This document shows positions 33,976 through 44,509 of a DNA stretch of 64,000 nt, piece by piece. The notes under the pieces are model-generated. The model saw nothing but the letters and a program-made list of their open reading frames with translations. It made no database searches and was not told the origin of the DNA. Positions within the stretch are counted from its first letter, which is position 1, and each line of letters begins with the position of its first letter. Both the position numbers and the translations under genes were made by a program. Origin of the DNA: Hydractinia symbiolongicarpus (Eukaryota; Cnidaria; Hydrozoa; Anthoathecata; Hydractiniidae). The stretch lies in the NCBI RefSeq assembly GCF_029227915.1, contig NC_079881.1, positions 19,007,501-19,071,500 of the forward strand, written 5' to 3'.

Positions 33976-34983
33976 ACTAGTCGTTAGCCCGTGGAAAATC
34001 CACGGGTTCGCCCGTCCTTTTTATACCGCATTGCGTGCTTTTCGCTATTGCGCAGCTAAGCTACCATTTTGCGTGACAGACAGACAGACGTATACAAGCA
34101 TTATAATATAGACTAGTCGATAAAGACCCGTGGAAAAATCCACTTAGGCAATAGGACATTGAAAAAGTTGGTTGTTTAAGACGTTTTGCTGACGTCAGCA
34201 TTCTAAATCCCAAAAAAATTGGCGAAATTTAGTTTATTCGTTGCCTGTAACGTGTAGAGGTTGAAACGCTGATCAAAATAATGTATAGGATCATATCTTT
34301 TCTACGAACGACTAAGGACATATAAGGGTTTAAAAATTTTGCTGACGTCAGCAATGGCCCGTTAAAACCCCCAATTTTTTTTTTTAGAAATTTGTATACC
34401 TGTTGCCTTTATCGTATAGATCTTAAAACGACGATAAAGAAAATGTATAGGATCATGTACTTTTGACAAACGGTTGCAGAGATATCAAGGTTTAAAGGTT
34501 TTTTGATGACGTCATTAACCCGTACAATCCGAAACGGATTCGGTGACCCAGATTTGGAAAACTTACTCAAATTGGTCTCAGGTAGTCCCTAGTTACCCAC
34601 GCAGGAGATGACGTCAGTTAATTCCACCCGTTTCCAAGTTATTTAGCCTTAAATTTAAAAGTGCAGTGCAATGGCTTCACTAATCCCTTGTAAAAGGGAG
34701 ATCTTGCTTTGTTTAGAGATCTTTAGAGGGTTTAACCTCTACCACTTATAATAAGAGTCATTAGACTAGTCGAATCACTACAGCTTGCTGTTTTGTTATC
34801 TCATAATCAAAATTAATATACTTTCCTTTGACGTCAATATTGCTTTAACGGTAACGTTTGCTAATTTACAGAAGAAATTTATAGGCGATGTTTTATAGAC
34901 TTTATCAAAGAAATTTTATCCACTTTGCAAAAGTCACAGACAGACAGACAGACAGACAGAACTGGCGTATTATTATAAGAGAT
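33976..34983 (+). mobile_element. Helentron-type (HINE-like) copy B, with empty site in the window
   Basis: Starts ACTAGTCGTTAGCCCGTGGA and ends CTGGCGTATTATTATAAGAG(AT). It contains two CCCGTGG/CCACGGG-type hairpin blocks (33987-34005 and 34130-34145), CAGACAGACAG microsatellites (34076-34090 and 34938-34960), GCTGACGTCAGCA blocks, and a nested 118-bp repeat at 34687-34808. The uninterrupted homologous site AATACATAATAAGAGC is at about 44077-44092, so the insertion made little or no duplication. A hairpin, a short tandem microsatellite, absence of ORFs and absence of a duplication fit non-autonomous Helentrons. Confidence 0.7.
34687..34808 (-). repeat. 118-bp repeat, copy 2 (inside HINE-like copy B)
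   Basis: CCTTGTAAAAGGGAGATCTT through CTTGCTGTTTTGTTATCTCATAATC, about 90% like 8960-9077. The flanking HINE sequence (GTTTCCAAGTTATTTAGCC...CTTCACTAAT) continues without the repeat in the homologous stretch at 54091-54150, so this copy is an insertion. Here the would-be donor reads ATGAG instead of GTGAG. Confidence 0.85.
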
Positions 34984-35087
34984 AAAAAGAGCAGCTAGAG
35001 GACTGGGGAAGATATAAACAAATATGGTAACCACATCCTTTTCACTAGCTGCCTAAATATCCTATATGTACGTGATAAACTATAAAA

Positions 35088-35115
35088 TATATACGTATAT
35101 ATATATATTTATCAC

Positions 35116-35149
<34 letters not shown>

Positions 35150-35165
35150 GTGATAAACTATAAAA
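35088..35165. repeat. (TA)n tract within a CGTGATAAACTATAAAA duplication
   Basis: Two copies of ACGTGATAAACTATAAAA (35070-35087 and 35148-35165) bracket a TA-dinucleotide tract with internal TTTATCACG. The tract could fold back over most of its length. Confidence 0.85.
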
Positions 35166-35309
35166 GTGTCAACAAATGTATAACATAATGTCTTCAATGT
35201 TTTTTATTTAGATTTTCGATATGATATCATTTTCAGGGTCGGATCCAGAGAATTACTGGATGTAGGCCTATATAAAAAAATTTCTTAAAAAATTTTTTTT
35301 AGAATAATT

Positions 35310-35460
35310 GAATTTACAACGCCCCAACGGGGCGTTGCATTGCGCCCTATCGGGCGCAATCCAGAACAACTGGGGGTTTGGGGGGCGTTGTGAGCCCCCC
35401 AACGGTTACAGGGCGGAGCCCTGGAAGCCAACGCTTTTAGAGCCCTCTAAATGCCTCAAA
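35310..35460. repeat. GC-rich hairpin cluster in the hAT left subterminal region
   Basis: Contains two adjacent perfect stems, CAACGCCCC-AACGGGGCGTTG and TTGCGCCC-TATCGGGCGCAA. Then GGGGGTTTGGGGGGCGTTG pairs with CCCCCCAACG, and GGGCGGAGCCCTGG follows. Base composition is strikingly unlike the surrounding AT-rich DNA. Confidence 0.85.
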
Positions 35461-36121
35461 TGGCTCTAAATGTGTCGAAAAATGACGACAATACAGTTGT
35501 TTTTATGACAGAAAATACAAAGAATCGAATAAATTTTGACACACAGAAAAATTGTTTACACCTTTGACAGTCTTCTGAATAACAAAAAGGACAAACTTTC
35601 TATTTCAATATGCAACTGTATTGACTAACTCTCTTCCTTATTTCTGTCTGTCTTTCTTTTTTCATTTCTTTCTTTCTAATATTTCTGAAATGAAACAGTA
35701 ATGAACAATTACTCCTGCTGGGAATTGAACCCAGAAATACAAGAGTTTCGTTGAAAACAGGAATGATACAGCAAGACAAAACAATAGAAGGTAAAAAAGC
35801 AAAACTCACCGTTGAACTTTTGTTTCCATTGTTTGAGCATTTGAACTTCTTTCATTTTACAATTGTGAATTTTCAACTAAATATCAAAGAAAACATTTAT
35901 CATCATATTGAAGATCATACTGGTCATACAATTTTATACAAGATAACAGCAGCAATATCATCAAAAAACTGAAATGATAGATTTATTTTTATACACATAA
36001 AGTTTACAATCGAATGAAAATAGGTATTTACAACACTGTGTACACCATGTTTAACCTATAATTTATGGCTAAAGTGACATATAAAAAAGGTGTACTAAAA
36101 CTATAAAAACAATACTTAAAC

Positions 36122-39100
36122 TCAGTCACTAAAAATATTAGAAAACGTCATTCTACGTTTGTTAGCAGCTGCAAATTCATCTACAACTTGATCTAAATCA
36201 ACAGTCACATCTCGATTGAACATTATAACACAGAGACTGTTCAATCTTTCCTTTGTCATTGTATTCCTCATCCATGTCTTCACACGACGTAAACCTGAAA
36301 TACTCCTCTCACAGGTGCAAGTAGTGACAGGTATAGTAGCTAGAATTCGTATCGCTTCATGTATCGATGGGAATAAAAGTTTGTCAGTGTGTTTTAACAG
36401 ACCTTGCAATGTGGTAGGTAACACTCCGGTGAATGTTCTCCACTTAACTTTCCACATATGTGCGTACAAGTTACTCAGAGCAGGAATATCATCACGATAT
36501 CTCTGAATAAATTTAGAAAATTCAACTTTCCATGTTGGTTGGTCTCCCACAAGAACACGACCCTCATCTGAAAGAATGGTAGTTGGCATGATGCTGAAAC
36601 CAGAGTAGACACTGAGATTGTCAATAGAAAATCTAGTGTCCAGTTCTTGCAGTATATGATCGATGAAGGGAATAGCAACAGCCAATTTGTGGTACTCTTT
36701 CACTCCATTGGCAACATAGTTACAACTAGATGCTGCATCGACGTTTCATTGATTCCACAACATCAAGCTCAGTAGCTAAAGATAGAACTTTTTCATACCA
36801 CTTATTAAAATGGGTGTCAATATCTGATCTGATCACTTGCAGTGTTCGTTTCAACAAAAGCACGTTCCTTGATGTTTTAACAAGATCAGATTCAATACTC
36901 TGTAATTTCACAGTGAGACCACGAGTGTAACCCAAAACCTTTTGAACAATTACCAACACAGCAATGAATTCAAACTGACATATGCCTAGAAGGAGTGGTC
37001 TTGCAGCATCCATGTTACTACGACTGAAGGATTTGTCTCTATTTTCTGTGATTTTCTCCAAAGTGAGCATGACAGATGGTAATAAATCACAGAAATAGTC
37101 AAGTCCATCCAGCCTGGCTACCCATCTTGTACGACAAATATTCAAAACTACTGAATGGACAATCTCAGGTGACACAGCCTCTATGACACCTTTCAGAACA
37201 TGAGTTCTGACAGGCGAACAGTAAAAAAACAATGCCACTGCTTGAAACTGTGACATCATATCAGCAACCATGGGGAGCTTACAGCCAACTGCAACACATA
37301 GGTTCAACCTGTGAGATGCACAATGAACATAAATGGCTTTGGGGAATTTGTTCTTAATCAATGTGGATGCTCCTGAACATTTTCCAGCCATTGCACCTGA
37401 ATAAAAAGAACAAAATGAAGATAAAAATATATGGATAGCTAATGATAAACATGGTTATTTGTATCAGATTTTAACCTGCTCCATCATAGCCTTGTCCCCT
37501 ACAATCATTCATGTCCAAGTTGTTTTGCTCCACAGCATCAATTATAGTTTTTGACAGCCCTTTACCAGAACAACCAAGTTTACATTCTGCCATCTTTAAA
37601 AATGTCTCTCTAATTTTATCTTTACTGTCAATATATCGCATCTGTTCTTTGTTGCTTATATCTACTGCCTCATCGCCAAGAACAGAGAAATATTTAGATC
37701 GTTTTATTTGTGCAACTACTTGGGTGACAATGTTTTTTTGCAATAAGAGATAGGAGTTCATTTTGAATAGTTTTTGACAAATAAGTAGCATTTTTGGCAC
37801 AGTTACTCATGTGTTCCTTCAAAGCAGGGCATTCCAACTCTACTGCTAGTTTCACAAAAGCCAGAAAATTACCAGGATTCAAATTGCTCATTACATTCTC
37901 TTTAGATTAAAATTGTGCAGTTGGATCTGTCTCATCACGACCTCTTAACGAAATACATTGTTGAGCCATTGTTATGAGAATCTTGATCAATGACTTCAAT
38001 ACAACACGATTTTTTGTAATTTGTACATGCACAATATTGTTGAGCTGCCTATCAATTCTGGTGTCTGTTGATGCCATTGTAGCTTTAAAATTTGCTGTAT
38101 CTACAACAGACTTTTTATGATGTGGAGATTTATGGTGGTGTTTTTCAAGTAAAGCCTTCGCATTTTTCCAATCTCTTAATGGTTCCTTGCACAATTTTTC
38201 CATTTTCCCAACATTTTGTGAGTTATTATGGAACATCACACAATTTATGCAAAATGCCCCATCATGGATTTTTGAGTAACATAACCATGGATAAGAAGTC
38301 AACCAAGAATGAATGAAACGTCGATTTGAGGTTGGGTAATGAAAGTTTTCATCAGGCATCCAAACAGAATTTAAAAAAGCTAATTTTTCAGTGACCTTTA
38401 TTTTTGCAACATTGTTCACCAAATTTCCTATATCAAATGAATCAATGTTCTCATTGTTCACTTCAGGAAATTGTAAAGCACCATCATTTACTGAATCATC
38501 AGTATTCATCATATTAATCACATCAGCTTCAAGGATATGATCAACTTCCACAACCTTTTCGTCAGATTTATTTTCAGTAGGTTGTTCAACAGTAGATTTG
38601 GATGGTTCGATAAGAGATTTTGAAGATTCACCAGTCTCTGTAAAATTGAAAAAAGGATTGAATCAGTAAAAATTGCCATACTGATAACTCATCATTCCAT
38701 ATTTGTAATTGTTTGAAAATTGTTGTGAAAAATTGATTCCCTACTAAAATCCATTATGAAAACAGATATAAATAAAATGTTTGCACCTTTATCTCATCAA
38801 AAGTGTTATATACCTGGCAAGTTTTGACTGAAGTAGGATGTTATTGATTTTCGAACCACACGATTTTTTTCACTGCTTTTTGTGAAGAAGGTTGTTCAGC
38901 CACAATATTTGGAAGATTAGACACCAAGGTTAAACTATGCTTTGCCAATTTTCTTTTACCAGTTGGTAGGGGCAATAAAACAACAAAATGATTTGGTCGC
39001 ATTACTGTCTTTGGACGATCAACACAGGAATTGTACCATAATAACACCAATAGGGATTTACTTTCAGCATCTTTTTTCGGTGAAAACACATTATTGAAAA

Positions 39101-40202
39101 GTGAATCCAACTTTGAATCTCCCAGTGGCTGATATACAAGCTGAATAGGGAACTAATATAAACAAAAATATTGTATATCTCTATAAACTAATTCAATTAC
39201 ATAAGCTATGATAACTAGAACTATTTCAGGTGTATTTCAAAAAGTTTCATAGAAATATGGAACACATTAGGACCATGACTATCTTGACTATTCCCCACCA
39301 AGTGAAGAAATTTCCCAGATATATATTCACAGTAGATTCTACATTTTGTCTACTCTGTATATACTGTCGTATGGAAGTTAGTTACCTCAATAACATTACA
39401 TAATGCCATAACACAGACAAATGATGACCAACTATAATTCCGTGATGTATATGAAGCCTCCTCTTTTAAAGCAGTGATGCGACACTTCGTTTCGGTATAA
39501 ACTTTGCAACCATGATCTGATAAAGCCTGTGTAAACAGATTTTTTGAATTTTTGCACTGCAACTGATTTGCAATAATTTCAAAGTGTGGATGATCAGCAT
39601 AAAATTCAGCATTTTGGAACAACTCAATTGACGTCAAGACTCTTAAATCATATGCTAATGACTGGTTACCAACCAAACCAACTGACACTGCACTGTACAA
39701 ACAATTACCATCCCCAGATATTCTAAAAGAACATGCATCCAGTCATTGACAATGAAAATATCTTGCCATTTGAACAAATTCCGGTTATAATTAATCGTGG
39801 TTTATCGTACTGTGTTTCACATAAATATACTGTTGCAACTGACAAGTAAAAAAAAACTTTTAACAGAAACAAAACAAAACTTTATTTTTGCTGTATAGCT
39901 ATATAAATGTTTACTGGTCTAGGTATGTTTTCTTCTATATTGAAACTATACATACAGAATAAGTGCTCATTTTCTTCGAGAATGTGTAAATAAACAAAAA
40001 GAACTTGATACCTAACTGGCTTGAGAGCAGGATTAACTTTTTTTTTGAATTTTTCAACAGTAGAGATGAATATAGTTTGTGCAAGTTCATCTGTCTTCAA
40101 AATAGATGGTGACGACGGTGAAAACAACTTTTTAGTTCTCCAGTTGCCTTCGAAACGAGTTCTGATGTCTTTTTGTTGTTGTAGAGTAAGTTCAAAGTCC
40201 AT
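36122..40202 (-). pseudogene. OTU/vertnin-like domain fused to ZMYM/THAP12-type hAT transposase (five exons)
   Basis: Splice-consistent exons on minus: 40202-40012 (start MDFELTLQQQ; donor AG|GTATCA); 39722-39386 (acceptor TTTTAG, donor GAG|GTAACT); 39152 to about 38850 (acceptor ATATTAG); about 38637-37476 (donor GAGCAG|GTTAAA); 37396-36122 (acceptor TTATTCAG). Exon 1-2 joining gives R-I-S-G-D-G-N-C-L-Y, an OTU-like Asp/Cys motif, followed by LTSIELFQNAEFYADHPHF and, in exon 3, RPNHFVVLLP with a candidate His. This resembles vertnin/OTU-like proteins. Exon 4 has the zinc-ribbon-like CINCVMFH and YFSVLGDEAVDISNKEQM; the exon 4-5 joint restores GQGYDGAGAMAGKCSG. Exon 5 has VHCASHRLNLCVAVG and the dimerisation block TCTCERSISGLRRVKTWMRN. 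Breaks: TAA at about 37906, a frameshift in an A-run near 37740, and a frameshift near 36730. Without these it would be a complete transposase. Confidence 0.75.
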
Positions 40203-40616
40203 GTTTCTTCAAGATGCTAGCTATACATTACTAAAAATAATAAGATCTATTCTCGATGCACAACTGGACTGACTATTTTTCAATCTTCCTCGACACTCTG
40301 TTCATACTACTCTAGCTACATGCAGACATAAATAAGTTGGCAGTGTGTGGGGAGGAGATGATGTCTTCCACAGGCCAGGTAGTATAAACTCTAACAAGAC
40401 TAACAAGTTCCTAGCTAGCTGGACATATGATTCATGCATGACATTATTCCGGTGTTTTATAAAATATGAAACCAACAAAAACTCTGAAAACTCACCTGAA
40501 ACACAAATCTCACGAAACACACATATCTGAGCAGTATCTAAAAGCCATGTTTGATCATCTATTTTCTGGCTCACTGAACTTTGACCCGAATTTGAGTTTT
40601 GTCACCAGTCCTCTGA

Positions 40617-40765
40617 ACCTACTTGCGAGTTGAATTTCAGCCTACTTGCGAGTGAAAAGTAGTAGGCAACTAGACTGTGTTTTCGCGAATTTGAAATCCC
40701 TGTTGAAATAACTGTGTGCCATCGGTTACTAAAAACAGCTGTCCAGACTTTAGCCTACTTGCGAG
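40617..40765. repeat. subterminal CCTACTTGCGAGT repeats
   Basis: Three copies of (A/G)CCTACTTGCGAGT lie at about 40618, 40638 and 40750 in one orientation, in the right subterminal region of the hAT-type element. Repeated short motifs near hAT ends usually serve as transposase binding sites. Confidence 0.7.
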
Positions 40766-41448
40766 TTTTAGGACAAGTGATTTTCTAAGGCAGATTGGCG
40801 TGTCTCTATTGGAAAGACAAAAATTGTTAGATTATCGAGACAACGTAAACAAACGGGATTCAAAGCGCCACGGGCTATAACATTTTCACGTACACAATGA
40901 CCGCGCGCGATCTATGAATATTTCTTGTCGATTCTCTCACGAGCTGCTTCTCCATAGAATTATCATATGCAGGATTTTAATAGCTCCATCTCAATGTAGG
41001 CTTTAGCCTACCTCGCCTATAGCTGGATCCGACCCTGCTTATCTCTACGACCTTGGTCAACGTCCCTTTTCTTATCACAAATAGCAACATGGTGTCTACC
41101 CGAACACTTTAAACAACTAATCTTAGAATAACAAGACTTGGCTAAATGTTCACCTTTTAAACAAACAAAACATCTCTTCTTGTCACGTAACACGTTTTTC
41201 CTTGCATCGAAATTAGTGATTATTCGGCATTGCTGTGATTTATGCGATTTGTCACAAAATATGCATCTATAATTATTCTGATTATTCTGATGATTGCGAT
41301 AACTATTCTGATTATTCTGATGATTGCGATAATTATGCTGGTTGTTCTGATACTGATTGTGCGAAAGATCACGGTTCGATTGATGTGAATAGTGAACTGG
41401 TAATGCCGATGATGAAAACGGGTTGTTATCGTGTGGTTTCATTACAGG

Positions 41449-41990
41449 AAGTACAGATTTACTGCTTCGCTTTTTAACAAAATAGGTGACTTAAGTAAAA
41501 AAACTGAAAAAGGCCTTTTCTCATTAGCAAAAGGGATTGTTTTCGGTGAAAAGAAAATTAATAACGTTGCTAAAATGAAAATGGCTTATCGAAGTTTTAC
41601 TATCCAATTGCAATCCAGATGTATGAACGGTATTTTAGAACGACAGAAGAAACAATCAATGTGGAGGACTGTGGATTAATAATCGATTCTGTTAATTACA
41701 TTTTTGGTTCAACACCAGATGGAAAAATTAATCATGGAAATAAATTTGGTATACTGGAAGTCAAGTGTAGTGAGCATTACAAAGATCTTGATCCAAAAGA
41801 TATTTGTTTTGTAGCCAAAAACCCATGCATTGTTTACGACAAAGAAAATGATGTTATAAAAAATAAAAAAAAACACACATACCGTGCCTATTTCGATCCA
41901 GAATTTTGGAAAAATATTCAATCTGAAGCAGCACAGCTTTATTTCACAAAAATATTGCCTGAGTTGGTTCAAAAATATATGAAGGATTAA
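41449..41990 (+). pseudogene. YqaJ-type recombinase nuclease, C-terminal part (ISL2EU ORF)
   Basis: An acceptor-like TTTCATTACAG precedes RKYRFTASLFNKIGDLS (41449 onward). Later blocks are IVFGEKKINNVAKMKMAY and, after a frameshift near 41600, CGLIIDSVNYIFGSTPDGK with GILEVKCSEHYKD. The TPDG...GILEVKC series holds the acidic and E-x-K residues of the PD-(D/E)xK exonuclease fold of YqaJ/lambda-exonuclease proteins. The tail is FDPEFWKNIQSEAAQLYF. The N-terminal exons are missing. Confidence 0.75.
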
Positions 41991-42059
41991 ATATTTTACT
42001 TCACTGCAAGCATGTATATATATAGATATATATATAATTTTATGTACATATTTTCACGT

Positions 42060-43604
42060 TATATTTTTTAAAATAGGATTCTGAAAATTTGCCAGCAATC
42101 CACACAAACAGTAATAATTTGATTCATGGATCCCATCATGCTGACCGGTTCTACTTGATTAAATATATGGTAACTATTTAAACGCTGAATCATTCGTTCC
42201 ACATGTATTCGCTCTCTTGCAATTTGTTAACTTTTTACAATCTCGTTTGTGGTGAATTGTCCACGTCCTTTTAAAAAAGCTGGTATTATTAATTTTACAT
42301 TCAATGGTTTTAAATATTCTTCAATCGTGAAACCTCTGTCTGTCATTACACTGTCCGCTTTCTCCCATAAACCAGGATGTGAAAATCCACTTTTAATCAC
42401 AATACTTTTATCTGGAATACTTCCAGGATACGCTGTAGAATAAAATTAAACTCCGGGAGCTATTCCAACTAAAACTTTTACTGTGGTGTGGCTTTTATAA
42501 TCTGAATACAACATTTTATGAACATAAAGGGATGACGGAACTTCAACTTCAAATTCCACACAATCAATTATACATCTTGTAGTTGGAAAATTTTCCTTCA
42601 TTGAACTAGACATTAGCATTTGTATTTTTTTTCTGTCTGGCCAGATGCACATTGATCCCAACTTTAGATACATATATTAACCCATGTGGTCACTGTGTTG
42701 CTTACTGTCCCTTCAGAAGAATCAAAATGTTATGACAGATGCTTAACAGGAAAATTTCTTTGTAACTTTATCAATGTGTTTAGATAACTTTCTAGTGGTG
42801 AAAAAATACGTTCACGTCCACAATTTGAATCCCCTTTTATTTCTTGGTTGTTAAAGAGAATTACGTTTTCCCGAATCTCTCCTGCATCTAAAAATATCAA
42901 GACTGAGCGAAATGTGGCCAAAGTAGGAAATCCTGTATAGTAGTTGCAGATACTATCACTGCTTAAGCAATGTGCAACAAAGTTACATTTAACTGATAAT
43001 ACATGTTTTATTTCCTGACGTAAACTATTAACTGTTTGTTGAAGTTGTTCACACTTAGCTTGTAAATATATTTTTTCATTTTTCAAAGAAACATTATCAT
43101 TTTTAAAATTTTGGAGTTTTTCTTTTATTTGATCCAATTCAGATATCTCTGGTGTCTCTGTTACTTAAAGTTCTTAATCAGAAAAAGTGAGTTGCAATGG
43201 TGTCTGAACTCTGCATTTTTTCCTGGGAGACGCTCTTAACATTGATTGTTTTCGTTTTTAAAATCTTTTCCAAAATCATTCCATGCATGTAATATTGGCT
43301 TTGCTCCATCCAGCAGTCTTTTACGTGTCCCTCCTGGTGGTTTATAAATCACACTGATGTCAAAGTGCTTCTCACATAAGCGAGTGTTTTTTGTAATGTT
43401 AAAACCATCTAGGCCATCCTGTCGTATAATTAAATTGCACCACGATCTCTTTACAAAAGTATCACGGGGAAAATTGAAAAAACTAACATTATTTCGCTGT
43501 CTTTCTCCATTTAACACAGTATACTCGCGAGTTGAGCAGCCATAAGCAGCATATTCACGACCTAGAGATTTGTTTGCCTTTTTCTTTAGGTTCTTGTCCG
43601 CCAT
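42060..43604 (-). pseudogene. THAP-DDE transposase (ISL2EU/IS4EU type), decayed
   Basis: The N-terminal THAP zinc finger (43280-43604) shows AYGCSTREYT, the VSFFNFPRD core, RSWCNLIIRQDG and TRLCEKHFD, that is C2-CH spacing with the conserved W and F residues. A coiled coil follows (43020-43137), then YTGFPTLATFRSVL and SPLESYLNTLIKLQRNFPVK (42725-42950). The DDE part: TTRCIIDCVEFEVEVPSSL and YSDYKSHTTVKVLVGIAPG (42446-42600); after a TAA at about 42445, YPGSIPDKSIVIKSGF and DSVMTDRGFTIEEYL; finally RIHVERMIQRLNSYHI (about 42150-42205). Catalytic Asp, Asp and Glu are all readable. Several stops separate the blocks. Confidence 0.8.
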
Positions 43605-43996
43605 CTTATTTGTTTATCCAGCCTTAGCCCCGATTTCACGCCGAACAGTTATTGCGCCATCGAATTTATGAATAGGAGTATAAAACTCTTCTGGAAGTTT
43701 CGACATAAGTACCGGTATTAATAGCGGACCATAATTTTCAGACGTGGCATCTAAATTTTCCAGACTTCTCACTTGTGTCTCAACGTTGTCAAATACATTA
43801 CGCAATGTTTCGATGTTAGTTAAGTTATTCGCCTGTTCAAGTTTCAATAATTTTTTCATATGTGCTGAAATAAGTAACTGTTTATTATTATATCTCTCTT
43901 TCAGTAAATCAACGACGGTTTTATAATTTTCATTGCTAAGTCTAAACCCAGCGATACTAGATTTTTTAAATAGGTCTTTTTTTGAACGTCGGAAAT

Positions 43997-44134
43997 ATCG
44001 TCATAAATAAAACTTTATTTTAAAACGTGACTATATTTTTAAAGAACGAAATCTAAACTAACATGTGCGAGAATATAAATACATAATAAGAGCAGCTAGA
44101 GGACTGGGGAAGATATAAATAAATATGGTTACCA
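43997..44134. repeat. about 130-bp repeat, copy 2 (uninterrupted)
   Basis: ATAAATAAAACTTTATTTTA through ATAAATATGGTTACCACA, inserted into the BEL/Pao gag coding sequence. It matches the two halves of the interrupted copy around 33.9-35.03 kb. Confidence 0.85.
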
Positions 44135-44269
44135 CAACATGGCCTTAATCACATTTTTAGAATTATCATTGAAACATGCCTCAACAATTGCCTTCTGATC
44201 TTCCTGATTAGTTGTTTGGCTTAATATTTGTACTTTAAAGTCTATGTCACCATCATTATCAATACTAGT

Positions 44270-44503
44270 CGATTTTATTCTTATTACATGATATATGGCC
44301 TGGCCGTTATTGAACCTGCTGAAGTATTAGCCACATACCGTACTGGTATAAGAAACTGGAAAGCTGCAAGCATTGGATTGGGTGATGATGAATTATCAGG
44401 TCATATTTTCCAATATCGACTTATGCAATTATATGGAATAAAACGTACACAATTTTCTGATGTTACTTATATAACAATACGCAAATCAATACCCAAGCAG
44501 TAG
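44270..44503 (+). other. open frame of unknown nature
   Basis: A plus frame with balanced amino-acid use reads LAVIEPAEVLATYRTGIRNW and DDELSGHIFQYRLMQLYGIK. It looks more like protein-coding sequence than most ORFs nearby, but I recognise no family and see no start or splice context. Confidence 0.2.
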
Positions 44504-44509
44504 TTCATG

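Larger units (their letters stand above)
33897..35035. repeat. about 130-bp repeat, copy 1, split by a 1-kb insertion
   Basis: Sequence 33897-33975 (ATAAAACTTTATTTTAAAAC through GAGAATATAAATAC) and 34984-35035 (AAAAAGAGCAGCTAGAGGAC through GGTAACCACA) together reproduce 43997-44134, which is uninterrupted. Its reverse complement starts TGTGGTAACCATA, so it could be a solo-LTR fragment, but no full LTR pair was found. Confidence 0.85.
35234..41037 (-). mobile_element. 5.8-kb hAT-type element with OTU/vertnin-hAT gene
   Basis: The termini are CAGGGTCGGATCCAG at 35234 and its exact complement CTGGATCCGACCCTG ending at 41037, giving 15 perfect base pairs that begin with the hAT-typical CAGGG. 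The right end cuts a BEL/Pao gag gene at 41038. The 8-bp flanks (ATCATTTT left, CTTATCTC right) do not match, so either the target duplication has decayed or the left flank has been replaced. Near the left end is a GC-rich hairpin block; near the right end are repeated CCTACTTGCGAGT motifs. The element carries one multi-exon minus-strand gene. Confidence 0.8.
41440..43615. mobile_element. ISL2EU (IS4EU-like) DNA transposon
   Basis: Two convergent genes, a YqaJ nuclease on plus and a THAP-DDE transposase on minus, lie back to back between the two halves of a BEL/Pao gag. This gene pair is the known signature of ISL2EU elements. The borders are approximate: host gag reading resumes at about 41442 and 43614. 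I did not find clear terminal repeats. Confidence 0.75.
41038..44230 (-). pseudogene. BEL/Pao gag gene, split by an ISL2EU element and truncated by a hAT element
   Basis: 5-prime part (about 43620-44230, minus): FKVQILSQTTNQEDQKAIVE, then past a small insertion YKTVVDLLKERYNNKQLLIS, then KLLKLEQANNLTNIETLRNV and LLIPVLMSKLPEEF. This is the DUF1759-type gag core of BEL/Pao elements. 3-prime part (41038-41442): an Asn/His-rich repeat, then zinc knuckles CIFCDKSHKSQQC, CFVCLKGEHLAKSC and CLKCSGRHHVAIC, the triple knuckle arrangement of Pao gags. The hAT-type element ends the ORF at 41037, so protease, RT and integrase are not present in the window. Confidence 0.75.

Noticed and set aside
32116-34930. 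A DNA transposon with roughly 600-bp terminal inverted repeats around the Myb-like ORF
   Set aside because: The right arm continues past the left arm's end into a hairpin/microsatellite block, and the empty site at 44 kb shows that 33976-34983 alone is the inserted unit. The arms are two independent HINE-like copies.
35711-35755. tRNA T-arm-like sequence (GGGAATTGAACCCAG) suggesting a tRNA gene
   Set aside because: Only the T-arm half is convincing; no matching D arm, anticodon arm or acceptor pairing was found around it.
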